This document shows positions 34,754 to 42,864 of a DNA stretch of 64,000 nucleotides, piece after piece. The stretch's first letter is position 1; every line of letters begins with the position of its first letter. The position numbers were made by a program, and so were the translations under genes. The notes under the pieces are model-generated. The model saw only the letters and a program-made list of their open reading frames with translations. It was not told the DNA's origin and searched no databases. Source of the DNA: CAWCBH01 sp963793785 (GTDB lineage Bacteria; Actinomycetota; Thermoleophilia; Solirubrobacterales; 70-9); the NCBI GenBank assembly GCA_963793785.1, contig CAWCBH010000003.1, positions 992,001 through 1,056,000 of the forward strand, given 5' to 3'.

Positions 34754-36132
34754 CCGCGGATCAGGCCCAGGACCTCGTCCCGCCGCCGCTCCATGTCCTC
34801 GCCGGAGACGAGCGACTCGAGGTTCAGCCTCAACAGCGGCTCGGTGTTCGAGGGGCGAACGTTGAAGTGCCAGTCGGGGTAGTCGACCGAGACCCCGTCG
34901 AGACGGCTGATCTCGGCATCCGCGTAGCGCGTCGCTATTTCCTCGACCTTCGCCGCCGGGTCGCCCACCTCGCTGTTGATCTCGCCGGAGATGAAGTAGC
35001 GGGAGCGAAAGCCGGACATCAGGTCGACGAGCCGTTTGCCCTCGTTGGAGAGAAGCTCCAGGACCAGCAGGGCCGGGATCATCCCCGAGTCCGCAGACCA
35101 GAATCGGCGAAAGTAGTAATGGCCTGACACCTCGCCCCCGAAGGCGGCGTCCTCCTCCCGCATCCGGGCCTTGAAGAACGCATGGCCGACGCGAGAAAGC
35201 TCGGCCCGGCCGCCGGCGGCAGTCACCGTCTCGGGCACGGCGCGACTCGATCTGGGGTCGTAGAGGATCGTCGCCCCGCGCTGCTTGCGGAGCATCGACC
35301 GCGCCAGCAGCGCACAGACGAAGTCGCCGTCGCAGAAGGCGCCGTTGTCGTCGATGAAGAAGCAGCGGTCGGCATCGCCGTCCCAGGCGATTCCAAGCTC
35401 CGCACCCTCGGCGAGGACGGTCTCCGTGATCAGGCGCCGGTTCTCCTCCAGGAGCGGGTTCGGCTCGTGGTCGGGGAAGGCGCCGTCGGGTTCGAAGTAG
35501 AGCTCGACCGGGTCGAGGCCGAGGCGGCGCAGGATCGGCCCGATCATCGGTCCGGCCATGCCGTTGCCGCCGTCGACGACGACGCGCATCGGGCGGACCT
35601 GTTCGGGCTCGATGAAGGACAGCACGTGATCTCGAAACTCCTCCCAGACATCGGCCTCCTGGAGGGATCCGCCGCCCGGCGCGGAGCCGAGCCCGCCCTC
35701 GATCTCTCGCTGCACGTCGCCGATGCCCGCGTCGCCCGAGAGCGCCAGCGCGCCCTCGCGGACCAGCTTCACGCCCGTGTAGGCCTTGGGGTTGTGCGAG
35801 GCGGTCACCATCGCACCGCCGTCGAGGTCCCGAGAGCCGACCAGGAAATAGAGCATCTCGGTGCCGACCTCCCCGGCGTCGATCACGGTCGCACCCTCGA
35901 AGATCAGCCCGTCGCGCAGCTCCTCGGCCATCCTCGGTGCCGTCAGCCGCATGTCGCGACCCAGGCCCACCCTCAGGTCGTGCGGGTCTTTGCCGCGGAG
36001 CCTTCCCAGCACACGGGCGAAGGCACGCCCGATTGCGTGCGCGGTGGTCTCGTCCATCTCGGACCCGTGCAGGCCGCGGATGTCGTAGGCCTTGAAGATG
36101 CTCGCCGGAGCGAGCGGAGCGGCCTCGGTCAA
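34750..36132 (-). CDS. manB: phosphomannomutase/phosphoglucomutase
   Basis: 460 aa. It interconverts hexose 1- and 6-phosphates. All four family loops are present: phospho-Ser in VTASHNPK, Mg-binding GDADR in WDGDADRCF, the sugar-specificity loop GEVSGHYYF and the phosphate-binding RPSNTEP. The N-terminal FKAYDIRG is also classical. The GEVSGH loop suits mannose/glucose rather than glucosamine phosphate. It overlaps the genes on both sides by four bases (HIT upstream, MBL downstream). Confidence 0.94.
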   Translation of the reverse strand: MTEAAPLAPASIFKAYDIRGLHGSEMDETTAHAIGRAFARVLGRLRGKDPHDLRVGLGRDMRLTAPRMAEELRDGLIFEGATVIDAGEVGTEMLYFLVGSRDLDGGAMVTASHNPKAYTGVKLVREGALALSGDAGIGDVQREIEGGLGSAPGGGSLQEADVWEEFRDHVLSFIEPEQVRPMRVVVDGGNGMAGPMIGPILRRLGLDPVELYFEPDGAFPDHEPNPLLEENRRLITETVLAEGAELGIAWDGDADRCFFIDDNGAFCDGDFVCALLARSMLRKQRGATILYDPRSSRAVPETVTAAGGRAELSRVGHAFFKARMREEDAAFGGEVSGHYYFRRFWSADSGMIPALLVLELLSNEGKRLVDLMSGFRSRYFISGEINSEVGDPAAKVEEIATRYADAEISRLDGVSVDYPDWHFNVRPSNTEPLLRLNLESLVSGEDMERRRDEVLGLIRG

Positions 36133-36614
36133 AGGTCCTTCAACGCCTCATAGCTCTGCTCGAGCGACTGCGGCATCACCCGCGTGTCGGCGATCACCGG
36201 CATGAAGTTCGTGTCGCCGCCCCAGCGCGGCACGACGTGCATGTGAATGTGGTGCTCGAACCCCGCGCCGGCCACCCGGCCCTGGTTGAAGCCGACGTTG
36301 TATCCGTGCGGCTCATAGACCTCCTCGAGCCGGTCCATCGCTCGCTGGGCAAGCGACATCATCTCGGCGACGGTCTCCGGCGGAAGCTCTTGCAGACGGG
36401 CCAGGTGCGCGTAGGGGGCGACCATCAGGTGGCCGTTGGTGTAGGGGAAGAGGTTGAGCAGCACGAAGCTGTGCTCGCCGCGGTGGACGATCAGGCTCTC
36501 CTCGTCCTCCTCTCGGCCGGGCTTGGCGCAGAAGATGCACTCCTCCTCGCTGTCCTTGGCGGCGTCCTTCACGTAGGCGAGGCGCCAGGGCGCCCAGATC
36601 CGGTAGTTGGCCAC
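36129..36614 (-). CDS. HIT-family protein (AP4A-phosphorylase-like)
   Basis: 161 aa. WAPWRLAYVKDA at the start, zinc-type CIFC, NLFPYTNGHLMVAPYAH, and the triad HHIHMHVVPRWGGD near residues 123-136 match the actinobacterial HIT proteins related to diadenosine tetraphosphate phosphorylase. It heads the HIT-manB-MBL transcript. Confidence 0.92.
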   Translation of the reverse strand: MANYRIWAPWRLAYVKDAAKDSEEECIFCAKPGREEDEESLIVHRGEHSFVLLNLFPYTNGHLMVAPYAHLARLQELPPETVAEMMSLAQRAMDRLEEVYEPHGYNVGFNQGRVAGAGFEHHIHMHVVPRWGGDTNFMPVIADTRVMPQSLEQSYEALKDL

Positions 36615-36667
36615 ACGGCTGATCCTACGTAGCCCGTCCCGTCCGGGCAGTTCGCCAGATTGGGGCC

Positions 36668-36868
36668 GTGTTCATCGTGCAACTGACCTGTTCGGACGAG
36701 CGCTGTGCCGAGGAGCTTGAGGCGGTCGTCGAGACCCTCGAGGCGATCGACGCCGTCTGTTGCGAATGCGGTTGCTGCACAACGGTGCTGACGATTGCCG
36801 ATCTGGACACCTCCTCGCCGCCGATCGAGCTGCGTAGAGCCGCAGGCCGCCTTCAGCTCGCCGCTTAG
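36668..36868 (+). CDS. small Cys-rich conserved protein
   Basis: 66 aa from a GTG. It contains CSDERC near the start and CCECGCC in the middle (seven Cys in 66 residues), then a hydrophobic-acidic stretch. The Cys cluster suggests metal binding. It is divergent from the HIT gene and convergent with corA. No function is recognised. Confidence 0.6.
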   Translation: MFIVQLTCSDERCAEELEAVVETLEAIDAVCCECGCCTTVLTIADLDTSSPPIELRRAAGRLQLAA

Positions 36869-36880
36869 CGCGGACCGGGA

Positions 36881-37885
36881 CTAGAGCCAGCCGCGGTTGC
36901 GGAAGTAGGCGAGCATCCCGATCAGGATCGTCGCCATCCCGGCGATCACCGCGTAGAAGTCCTCCGGGTCGCCCTCGCCGGGAACGCCGACGTTCATCCC
37001 CCAGATGCTGGCGATCAGTGTCAGCGGCAAGACGATGACGCTGATCGCGGTGAGGACGCGAAGGATGTCGTTGACGTTGTGGGAGATCACCGACTCGTTG
37101 GTGTCCTCAAGCGCCTCGACGACCTCCTTGTAGTTCTCGAGCATGTCCCAGATCCGCTCGTGGGCGTCGACGATGTCGTCGAAGTAGATCTCCAGGTCGA
37201 GGTCCTCGGCCAGGTAGCGGCCCTTGACCGTCTCCAGGTCGCGCAGGACCGGCCGCTGAGGGCGGATCACGCGCCGGAAGTTGATGATCTCCTGCTTGGC
37301 GTTGGAGAGGTCGCGGACGATCGCCTCCGAGTCTCCGGAGAAGATCTCCTCCTCCAGGGCATCGAGCTTGTTGCCGATCTTGCGCAGCATCGGGAAGCAG
37401 TAGTCGAAGCTGTCGTCGACGATCCGGTAAAGGAGGTAGCCGGAGCCGCGCGAGAAGAGCTGGTCGCGCAGCTCCTCCTTGGCGCGCGAGCGCTCGAACA
37501 GGTACTCGACCGGCTGCAGCGGCTGGTTGGGGATCGTGATCAGAAAGCCGGGGCCGACGAAGAGGTCGAGCTCGCCGGTTCCGAGTCGGCCCGCCGAGCG
37601 GTCGAAGATCGGAAAGTGCAGGACGATGAACAGGTAGTCGTCGTACTCGTCGATCTTCGGTCGCTGGTTGCGCGAGAGGACGTCCTCGAGGTCGAGGGCG
37701 TGGAAGGAGAAATGCTCCTCGAGCCAGGCCCGCTCAAGCGCGCCCGGGCGCTCGATGTTGACCCAGCGCAACCCTTCGGCGTCGATCTGCTCGACGTTGG
37801 GCGTCTGGGGCTCAGGCTGCGCCGGCGAGATGAGCTCGCTGCGCCGCCCGGCCCGTCTTAGTCTCGGCTTCGGAAGGTTCGGCAT
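36881..37885 (-). CDS. corA: CorA-family magnesium/divalent cation transporter
   Basis: 334 aa. A large N-terminal cytoplasmic funnel is followed by two C-terminal transmembrane helices: TAISVIVLPLTLIASIWGMNVG, containing the signature GMN, and AVIAGMATILIGMLAYF. It ends in a basic tail (RNRGWL). The willow-helix region DIVDAHERIWDMLENYKEVVEAL is typical. It forms a pentameric Mg/Co channel in the plasma membrane. Confidence 0.94.
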   Translation of the reverse strand: MPNLPKPRLRRAGRRSELISPAQPEPQTPNVEQIDAEGLRWVNIERPGALERAWLEEHFSFHALDLEDVLSRNQRPKIDEYDDYLFIVLHFPIFDRSAGRLGTGELDLFVGPGFLITIPNQPLQPVEYLFERSRAKEELRDQLFSRGSGYLLYRIVDDSFDYCFPMLRKIGNKLDALEEEIFSGDSEAIVRDLSNAKQEIINFRRVIRPQRPVLRDLETVKGRYLAEDLDLEIYFDDIVDAHERIWDMLENYKEVVEALEDTNESVISHNVNDILRVLTAISVIVLPLTLIASIWGMNVGVPGEGDPEDFYAVIAGMATILIGMLAYFRNRGWL

Positions 37886-38010
37886 CGCTGGGGCTCATCT
37901 TGTCGTCAGGCGTGGTCGCCACGGTGAACACAAGGTTAGAGGGCGGCGGCGATGCGACCGGTGCCCGGGTTGCGAGAATCGATCGCCCCGATCGAGCTGC
38001 AGGAGGAGAG

Positions 38011-38520
38011 ATGGACCTACGCGAGTTGCAGGCACCGCTGAAAGCCGACTATCGGGCCCAGCCCGAGCATGCCCAGATCACTCTCAGCGCCCGCGGCGAA
38101 GCCGGCGACGAGGCGATCAGCTGCTCGGTCGATCTCGGCCGGGCGATTCAGGCGGCGGAAGCACACCCGGGCGTCGGCGGCGCCGGCACCGCAGCCTGCT
38201 CTGGGGACCTGCTGCTCGGCGCGCTCGCGGCCTGCGCGCAGCTGACCTGCCAGATGGTGGCCACGGCGATGGGCATCGTGACGGAGCGGATCGAGGTCGT
38301 GGTCGAGGGCGACCTCGACCTGCGGGGCACCCTCGGCCTCGATCGCTCGGTGCCGGCGGGCTTCGGTGAGATCCGGATCCGCTTTGAGATCGACGCGCCC
38401 GAGGCCGACGCAGAGGAGCTGCAGCAGCTGATCACCAAGACCGAGCGCTACTGCACGGTCCTGCAGACGCTGCGCGCCCCGTCGCCGGTGCGCACGCTGA
38501 TATCGTTCCCGGCCACATAA
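38011..38520 (+). CDS. OsmC/Ohr-family protein
   Basis: 169 aa from the ATG at 38011 with a strong AGGAGGAGAG ribosome binding site; an in-frame extension to 37900 was rejected. The two family Cys are present (AACSGD near residue 66 and RYCTV near 147), which in OsmC/Ohr proteins reduce hydroperoxides. The surrounding LLGALAACAQLTCQMVA is the canonical helix. It ends just before the SAM riboswitch. Confidence 0.85.
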   Translation: MDLRELQAPLKADYRAQPEHAQITLSARGEAGDEAISCSVDLGRAIQAAEAHPGVGGAGTAACSGDLLLGALAACAQLTCQMVATAMGIVTERIEVVVEGDLDLRGTLGLDRSVPAGFGEIRIRFEIDAPEADAEELQQLITKTERYCTVLQTLRAPSPVRTLISFPAT

Positions 38521-38523
38521 CCG

Positions 38524-38640
38524 CCACATCAAGAGGGGTGGAGGGACTGGCCCGAAGAAGCCCCGGCAACCACCGAGGACCTTGCGTCCGAGATAGGTGC
38601 CAACTCCAGCAGGCGCTGTACGAAGGCCTGGAAGATGTGG
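38524..38640 (+). promoter_or_regulatory. SAM-I (S-box) riboswitch aptamer
   Basis: The P1 helix pairs CCACATC (38524-38530) with GATGTGG (38634-38640). Core elements are in order: GAGGGACTGGCCC, then AGCCCCGGCAACC (kink-turn and pseudoknot strand), AGGTGCCAACTCCAGCAGG, and the closing GGAAGATG. This is the classical S-box consensus. It lies directly upstream of a terminator and a threonine-synthase-like gene, so SAM binding should promote termination. Confidence 0.93.
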
Positions 38641-38657
38641 GGAGATGTCCGATCGGA

Positions 38658-38689
38658 CCTCTGCCCCACAACAGGGCGGAGGTTTTTTT
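38658..38689 (+). terminator. riboswitch-controlled intrinsic terminator
   Basis: A 9-bp stem CCTCTGCCC/GGGCGGAGG is followed by seven T. It lies 17 bases after the SAM-I aptamer and 21 bases before the start codon, the usual place for an S-box expression platform. Confidence 0.9.
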
Positions 38690-38710
38690 CAGCCAGAGGA
38701 GGACGATCGG

Positions 38711-39943
38711 ATGTCTATCGAGAGCCTGATTTGCAAGGAGTGCGGCGAGAGCTATCCGCTCGAGGCGCGCTTTGTCTGTGAGAACTGCTTCGGTCCGCTG
38801 GAGGTCTCCTACGACCACTCGGGCCTCGACCCGGCCGAGACCCGCCGCCGGATCCAGGCCGGATCGCGGGGGATCTGGCGCTATGCGGACTTCCTGCCCT
38901 TCGCGGGCCGCCCGAGCGACCCGCTCGAGCCCGGCCTGACACCGCTGGTGCGCGCCGACCGGCTCGCGGAGCGGCTCGGGCTGAAGGCCGAGATCTGGAT
39001 CAAGAACGACGCCGCGAACCCCACCCACTCGTTCAAGGATCGTGTCGTTGCGGTGGCAATCGCGAAGGCCCGCGAGCTGGGCTTTGAGACCGTCGCCTGC
39101 GCGTCGACCGGCAATCTCGCCAACGCGGTCGCCGCACACGCGGCCGCTGCCGGGCTCGACTCCTACGTCTTCGTTCCCGCCGACCTCGAGGAGCAGAAGC
39201 TGCTTGCGACCGGCGTCTACGGAACGAAGCTGATCGGGGTGCGGGGGACCTACGACGACGTCAACCGCCTCTGTACCCAGCTCGCCGAGACGCGGCCCTG
39301 GGCCTTCGTGAACGTGAACCTGCGTCCGTATTACGCCGAGGGCTCGAAGACGCTCGCCTACGAGATCGTCGAGCAGCTCGGCTGGGAGCTGCCGGATCGC
39401 GTCGTCTGCCCGATCGCCTCCGGCTCGCTGTTCACGAAGATCGGCCGCGGCTTCGAGGAGTGGGTGGAGCTTGGGCTGGTCGGCGCGGGCGCTGTCGCAT
39501 TCAACGGCGCCCAGGCCGAAGGCTGCAGCCCGGTGGCAACCGCGTTCGCCGCCGGTGAGGGAGTCTGCAAGCCGCAGCGACCCGACACGATCGCCAAGAG
39601 CCTCGCGATCGGCGATCCGGCCGACGGGCCCTACGCGCTCGACCTGGCGCGCGGCAGCGGCGGCGGCGTCGACGCCGCCGACGACGAGGAGATCCGCGCC
39701 GGGATCCGCCTCCTCGCCGAGACGACGGGGATCTTCACCGAGACCGCCGGTGGGGTCACGGTGGCCGTGCTCGCGAAGCTGGCCGCCCGCGGTGAGATCG
39801 CCGACGGCGAGCGAGTCGCGGTCGTGATCACCGGCGAGGGACTGAAGACGCTCGACGCCACTCGCGATGGCTTCCGGATCGAGGAGATCGATCCGCAGCT
39901 GGAATCCTTCGAGTCCGCCTTCTCCGAGCAGGCAGTCGCTTGA
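38711..39943 (+). CDS. thrC: threonine synthase-like PLP enzyme under SAM control
   Basis: 410 aa from the ATG at 38711. Fold-type II PLP enzyme: an N-terminal four-Cys zinc-ribbon-like start (CKECGESYPLEARFVCENC), PLP Lys in THSFKDR (about residue 111), and the phosphate-binding ASTGNLANAVAAHAA and PIASGSLFTK. Family knowledge says it converts O-phosphohomoserine to threonine. Two context facts are odd for that role: it sits behind a SAM-I riboswitch, and its stop overlaps a sulfur-carrier gene. An alternative role is O-phosphohomoserine sulfhydrylase, making homocysteine with a thiocarboxylated carrier, by analogy with CysM-CysO. Sequence alone does not decide; a second threonine synthase elsewhere would favour it. 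Confidence 0.88.
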   Translation: MSIESLICKECGESYPLEARFVCENCFGPLEVSYDHSGLDPAETRRRIQAGSRGIWRYADFLPFAGRPSDPLEPGLTPLVRADRLAERLGLKAEIWIKNDAANPTHSFKDRVVAVAIAKARELGFETVACASTGNLANAVAAHAAAAGLDSYVFVPADLEEQKLLATGVYGTKLIGVRGTYDDVNRLCTQLAETRPWAFVNVNLRPYYAEGSKTLAYEIVEQLGWELPDRVVCPIASGSLFTKIGRGFEEWVELGLVGAGAVAFNGAQAEGCSPVATAFAAGEGVCKPQRPDTIAKSLAIGDPADGPYALDLARGSGGGVDAADDEEIRAGIRLLAETTGIFTETAGGVTVAVLAKLAARGEIADGERVAVVITGEGLKTLDATRDGFRIEEIDPQLESFESAFSEQAVA

Positions 39944-40215
39944 TGGCAGTCACCGTGAAGATCCCGACCCAGCTGCGCGCCGCGACCGACGGGGAGTCCG
40001 AGGTCGAGGTCGACGGGTCGACGGTCGGGGAGGCGCTGGACGCTCTGTTCGAGGAGCACGACGGGTTGCGGGAACGGATCACCCAGGACGGCGATCTGCG
40101 CCGCTTCGTCAACGTTTATGTATCGGGGGAGGACATTCGCTTCCAGGATGGCCTCGAGACCCCGCTCGGCGACGGTGACGAGGTGACGATCCTGCCGGCC
40201 GTCGCCGGCGGCTAA
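39943..40215 (+). CDS. MoaD/ThiS-family ubiquitin-like sulfur carrier
   Basis: 90 aa; the start overlaps the previous stop (TGATG). The beta-grasp pattern is clear (VTVKIPTQLRAATDGESEVEVDGSTVGEALDALFEEHDGL), and the C-terminus ends in VAGG, the diglycine that becomes a thiocarboxylate. No MoaE, ThiG or activating enzyme is nearby, so a molybdopterin or thiamine role is not suggested by context. Tight coupling to the PLP enzyme and shared SAM control suggest it feeds sulfur to that enzyme (inference). Confidence 0.88.
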   Translation: MAVTVKIPTQLRAATDGESEVEVDGSTVGEALDALFEEHDGLRERITQDGDLRRFVNVYVSGEDIRFQDGLETPLGDGDEVTILPAVAGG

Positions 40216-40250
40216 GCCCCCCCGGCGCCGGCCGTCAATAATCACCGCCG

Positions 40251-40970
40251 ATGACCCCGGCGGTAGTGATCCTCTGCGGTGGACGCGGCACTCGGCTGCG
40301 TGAGCGGACCGAGTCGGTGCCGAAGGCGCTGGTCGAGATCGGCGGTCGCCCGATCCTCGCCCACGTGATCGACATCTACGCGGCGCAGGGGTTCGAGCGA
40401 TTCCTCCTCTGCACCGGCTACCTGGGGGAGATGATCGAGGACTTTGCGCAGCACCAGACCTGGCCGCCGGGGGTCAGCGTCGAAGCCGTCGACACCGGGG
40501 TGGAGACGCCGACCGGCGGCCGGATCAAGCTGGTCGCCGACCGGCTCGGAGGGGGGACCTTCTGCGCCACCTACGCCGACGGTGTCGCCGACATCGACCT
40601 CGCCGCCCTGCTCGGCTTCCATCGCGATCACGGCCAGACGGCGACGATGACCGTGGTGCGTCCCCACCTGCAGTGGGGGATCGCCGAGTTGGCCGGGGAC
40701 GGACGGGTGGCGGGCTTCGCCGAGAAGCCCCGCAGCGAGCATTGGATCAACGGCGGCTTCTTCTGCTTCGAGCCGCAGGCCCTGGACTACGTCGGCACCG
40801 ACAGCGTCCTCGAGCGGGAGCCGCTGCAGCGGCTGGCGGCCGAGCAGCGCCTGTTCGCATACCGGCATCAGGGCTTCTGGGACTGCATGGACACCTACAA
40901 GGACGCGGTCGTCCTCAACGACCTCTGGGAGGCCGGAAAGGCTCCTTGGGCGGCCGGGGTACGAGGATGA
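40251..40970 (+). CDS. rfbF: nucleotidyltransferase, glucose-1-phosphate cytidylyltransferase-like
   Basis: 239 aa. VVILCGGRGTRLRERTESVPKALVEIGGRPI is the NTP-binding signature. CTGYLGEMIEDF, GGRIKL, ATYADGVADIDL, AEKPRSEHWINGGFFCFE and FWDCMDTYKD match CDP-glucose-forming enzymes (RfbF) better than mannose- or glucose-UDP types. It would make an activated sugar for the 4,6-dehydratase-like gene that overlaps its end. Confidence 0.82.
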   Translation: MTPAVVILCGGRGTRLRERTESVPKALVEIGGRPILAHVIDIYAAQGFERFLLCTGYLGEMIEDFAQHQTWPPGVSVEAVDTGVETPTGGRIKLVADRLGGGTFCATYADGVADIDLAALLGFHRDHGQTATMTVVRPHLQWGIAELAGDGRVAGFAEKPRSEHWINGGFFCFEPQALDYVGTDSVLEREPLQRLAAEQRLFAYRHQGFWDCMDTYKDAVVLNDLWEAGKAPWAAGVRG

Positions 40971-41932
40971 AGCGCTCGCTGGTCACCGGGGCCAACGGCT
41001 TCGTCGCCTCGCAACTGACGCGCGCCCTGCTCGATCGGGGCGACAGCGTCACCGCGCTGGACCTGCCGGCCTCCGGCCTGACCGGCCTGGCAGTGCACGG
41101 GATCGCTGCCGCGGTGGAGATGGTCGAGGCCGACCTGCGCGACGAGCAGACCGTCGAGGCGGCGGTCCAGAGCGGCCAGTTCGACGCCGTCTTCCATCTC
41201 GGCGCCCAGACCCTGGTCGGCCCGGCGATGTCGGACCCCGCCGCGACCTTCGACGTCAACGTGCGGGGAACCTGGACCTTGCTGGAGGCCTGCCGGCGAG
41301 CCGAGGTCCCGGCCGTGGTCGTGGCCTCCTCGGACAAGGCGTACGGGCCGCCGGTGGAGCTTCCCTACCACGAGGGGCTCTCGCTGCGACCGGCCTCCCC
41401 CTATGAGGCGAGCAAGGCAGCCGCCGATGTGATCGCGCTCAGCTACCGGCCTGCCTACGGCCTCCCGGTGGCGGTGACCAGGTTCGCGAACGTCTACGGC
41501 GGCGGGGACCTCAACTTCTCGCGCCTGGTCCCCGAGGCCGTGACCGCGGTCCTTGACGGGAGACGGCCGGTGATCCGCTCCGACGGGACCCCGGAGCGCG
41601 ACTTCCTCTATGTCGACGACGCCGTTGCCGCCTACCTGGAGATCGAGCACGCGGTCGGCGCTGGAGGCCCGGCCGCCGGCGAGGCGTTCAACGCCGGCGG
41701 CGAGCGTCCTCACTCGGTCGCCGAGGTGGTGGCGCTGGTGGGCGAGGTGGCCGGCACCGGGATCGAGCCGGAGATTCGGGGGACCGGGAACCCGGCCGGC
41801 GAGATCGACCGTCAGTTCGTGGACTCCGCCAAGTTGCGCCGGCTGACCGAATGGCGGCCCACGGTGGAGCTGCGGGAAGGCCTGGAGCGCACGATCGAGT
41901 GGTACCGCGAGCATCCCACCGTGCGGCCATGA
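40967..41932 (+). CDS. NAD-dependent sugar-nucleotide 4,6-dehydratase/epimerase
   Basis: 321 aa, ATG overlapping the previous stop. Extended SDR: VTGANGFVASQLTRALLDRG, HLGAQTLVG, SSDKAYGPP in place of the usual Ser motif, and SPYEASKAAAD as YxxxK. HLGAQ and SSDKAYG are typical of CDP-glucose/GDP-mannose 4,6-dehydratases. Paired with the cytidylyltransferase it likely forms CDP-4-keto-6-deoxyglucose (inference from the pair). Confidence 0.82.
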   Translation: MKRSLVTGANGFVASQLTRALLDRGDSVTALDLPASGLTGLAVHGIAAAVEMVEADLRDEQTVEAAVQSGQFDAVFHLGAQTLVGPAMSDPAATFDVNVRGTWTLLEACRRAEVPAVVVASSDKAYGPPVELPYHEGLSLRPASPYEASKAAADVIALSYRPAYGLPVAVTRFANVYGGGDLNFSRLVPEAVTAVLDGRRPVIRSDGTPERDFLYVDDAVAAYLEIEHAVGAGGPAAGEAFNAGGERPHSVAEVVALVGEVAGTGIEPEIRGTGNPAGEIDRQFVDSAKLRRLTEWRPTVELREGLERTIEWYREHPTVRP

Positions 41933-42807
41933 AGCCGGCCGGCTGGGAGTTCGCGGAAGGGGCGCCGATTGCCGACGGGCGGACGATCGTCAAGAGCCTC
42001 GGCGGCGGCACCCGCTACGAGGTCTTCCTGGTCTGGGACGACCGCCTCTTCGCGCTCGCGGTCGCGAAGCTGTTGCGCCCCGACCAGGTCGAGGACGAGA
42101 AGGCGCTGCGGGATCTCGGGCACGAGTGGGAGATCCTTCGCGAGACCGCCCACCCGGTGCTCGTGCGCGGCTTCGACGCGGTGCTGGAGGGCGAGCACCC
42201 TCATGTCCTGATCGAGCACCTGGAGGGGCCGTCGCTGCGGCGGCTGATCAAGCGCGGCGGGCCGTTGCCGCTGCAGCAGCTGCTGCCGCTGGGGCTGCAC
42301 GTCGCCGGAGCCCTGCAATACATGGCCAACGCCGGTCTCGTGCACCTCGACGTGAAGCCCGACAACATCGTCATGGGAGTCCCGCCGCGGCTTATCGACC
42401 TCAGCATCGCCCGCAGCCTGGAACGCGCCGCGCACACCAAGGCGCCGATCGGGACCGACGCCTACATGGCGCCCGAGCAGTGCGCCGAGGGCGGATCGAT
42501 CGGCTCCGCGGCCGACGTCTGGGGCCTCGGCGCGACGCTGCACCATGCGATCGCCGGCGAGGTGCCGTTCCCGCGCCAGAAGGGGGACCGTGACGACGAG
42601 GACCCGGCGGTCCGGTTCCCGCAGCTCGACGGATCCGCCCAACCCCTGCCCGACCACGTGCCGGCCGAGCTGGGGGAGCTGGTCGGGCGGATGCTGGCCA
42701 GGGCGCCCGAGCAGCGTCCCGGCGCCGATGAGGTCGCTGCGGGTCTGGAGCCGCTGGTGTCGGAGCTTCCGCGCCGGATGCGGTTCTCGCGGCGCGGACT
42801 CGCGTGA
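41929..42807 (+). CDS. atypical Ser/Thr protein kinase-like protein
   Basis: 292 aa, ATG overlapping the dehydratase stop. Kinase motifs are visible but altered. The Gly loop is SLGGGTRYEVF, the beta-3 Lys is in LAVAKLL, the catalytic loop is HLDVKPDN (HLD for HRD), and the metal loop is IDLSIAR (DLS for DFG). APEQC marks the activation-segment end. Asp and Lys residues needed for phosphotransfer remain, so activity is plausible. There is no membrane or sensor domain. Four-base coupling to two sugar-nucleotide genes is unusual for a kinase. Confidence 0.8.
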   Translation: MKPAGWEFAEGAPIADGRTIVKSLGGGTRYEVFLVWDDRLFALAVAKLLRPDQVEDEKALRDLGHEWEILRETAHPVLVRGFDAVLEGEHPHVLIEHLEGPSLRRLIKRGGPLPLQQLLPLGLHVAGALQYMANAGLVHLDVKPDNIVMGVPPRLIDLSIARSLERAAHTKAPIGTDAYMAPEQCAEGGSIGSAADVWGLGATLHHAIAGEVPFPRQKGDRDDEDPAVRFPQLDGSAQPLPDHVPAELGELVGRMLARAPEQRPGADEVAAGLEPLVSELPRRMRFSRRGLA

Positions 42808-42864
42808 TCTTCGCCCGCGGCTGGGGTTGGAGCGTCAGGGAATCCCAACGACTGGGAGGAATCG

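Noticed and set aside
39943..40215. MoaD-like gene as a molybdopterin synthase subunit
   Set aside because: Not excluded, but no moaE or other molybdenum cofactor gene is near, and the gene is coupled to a PLP enzyme under SAM control.
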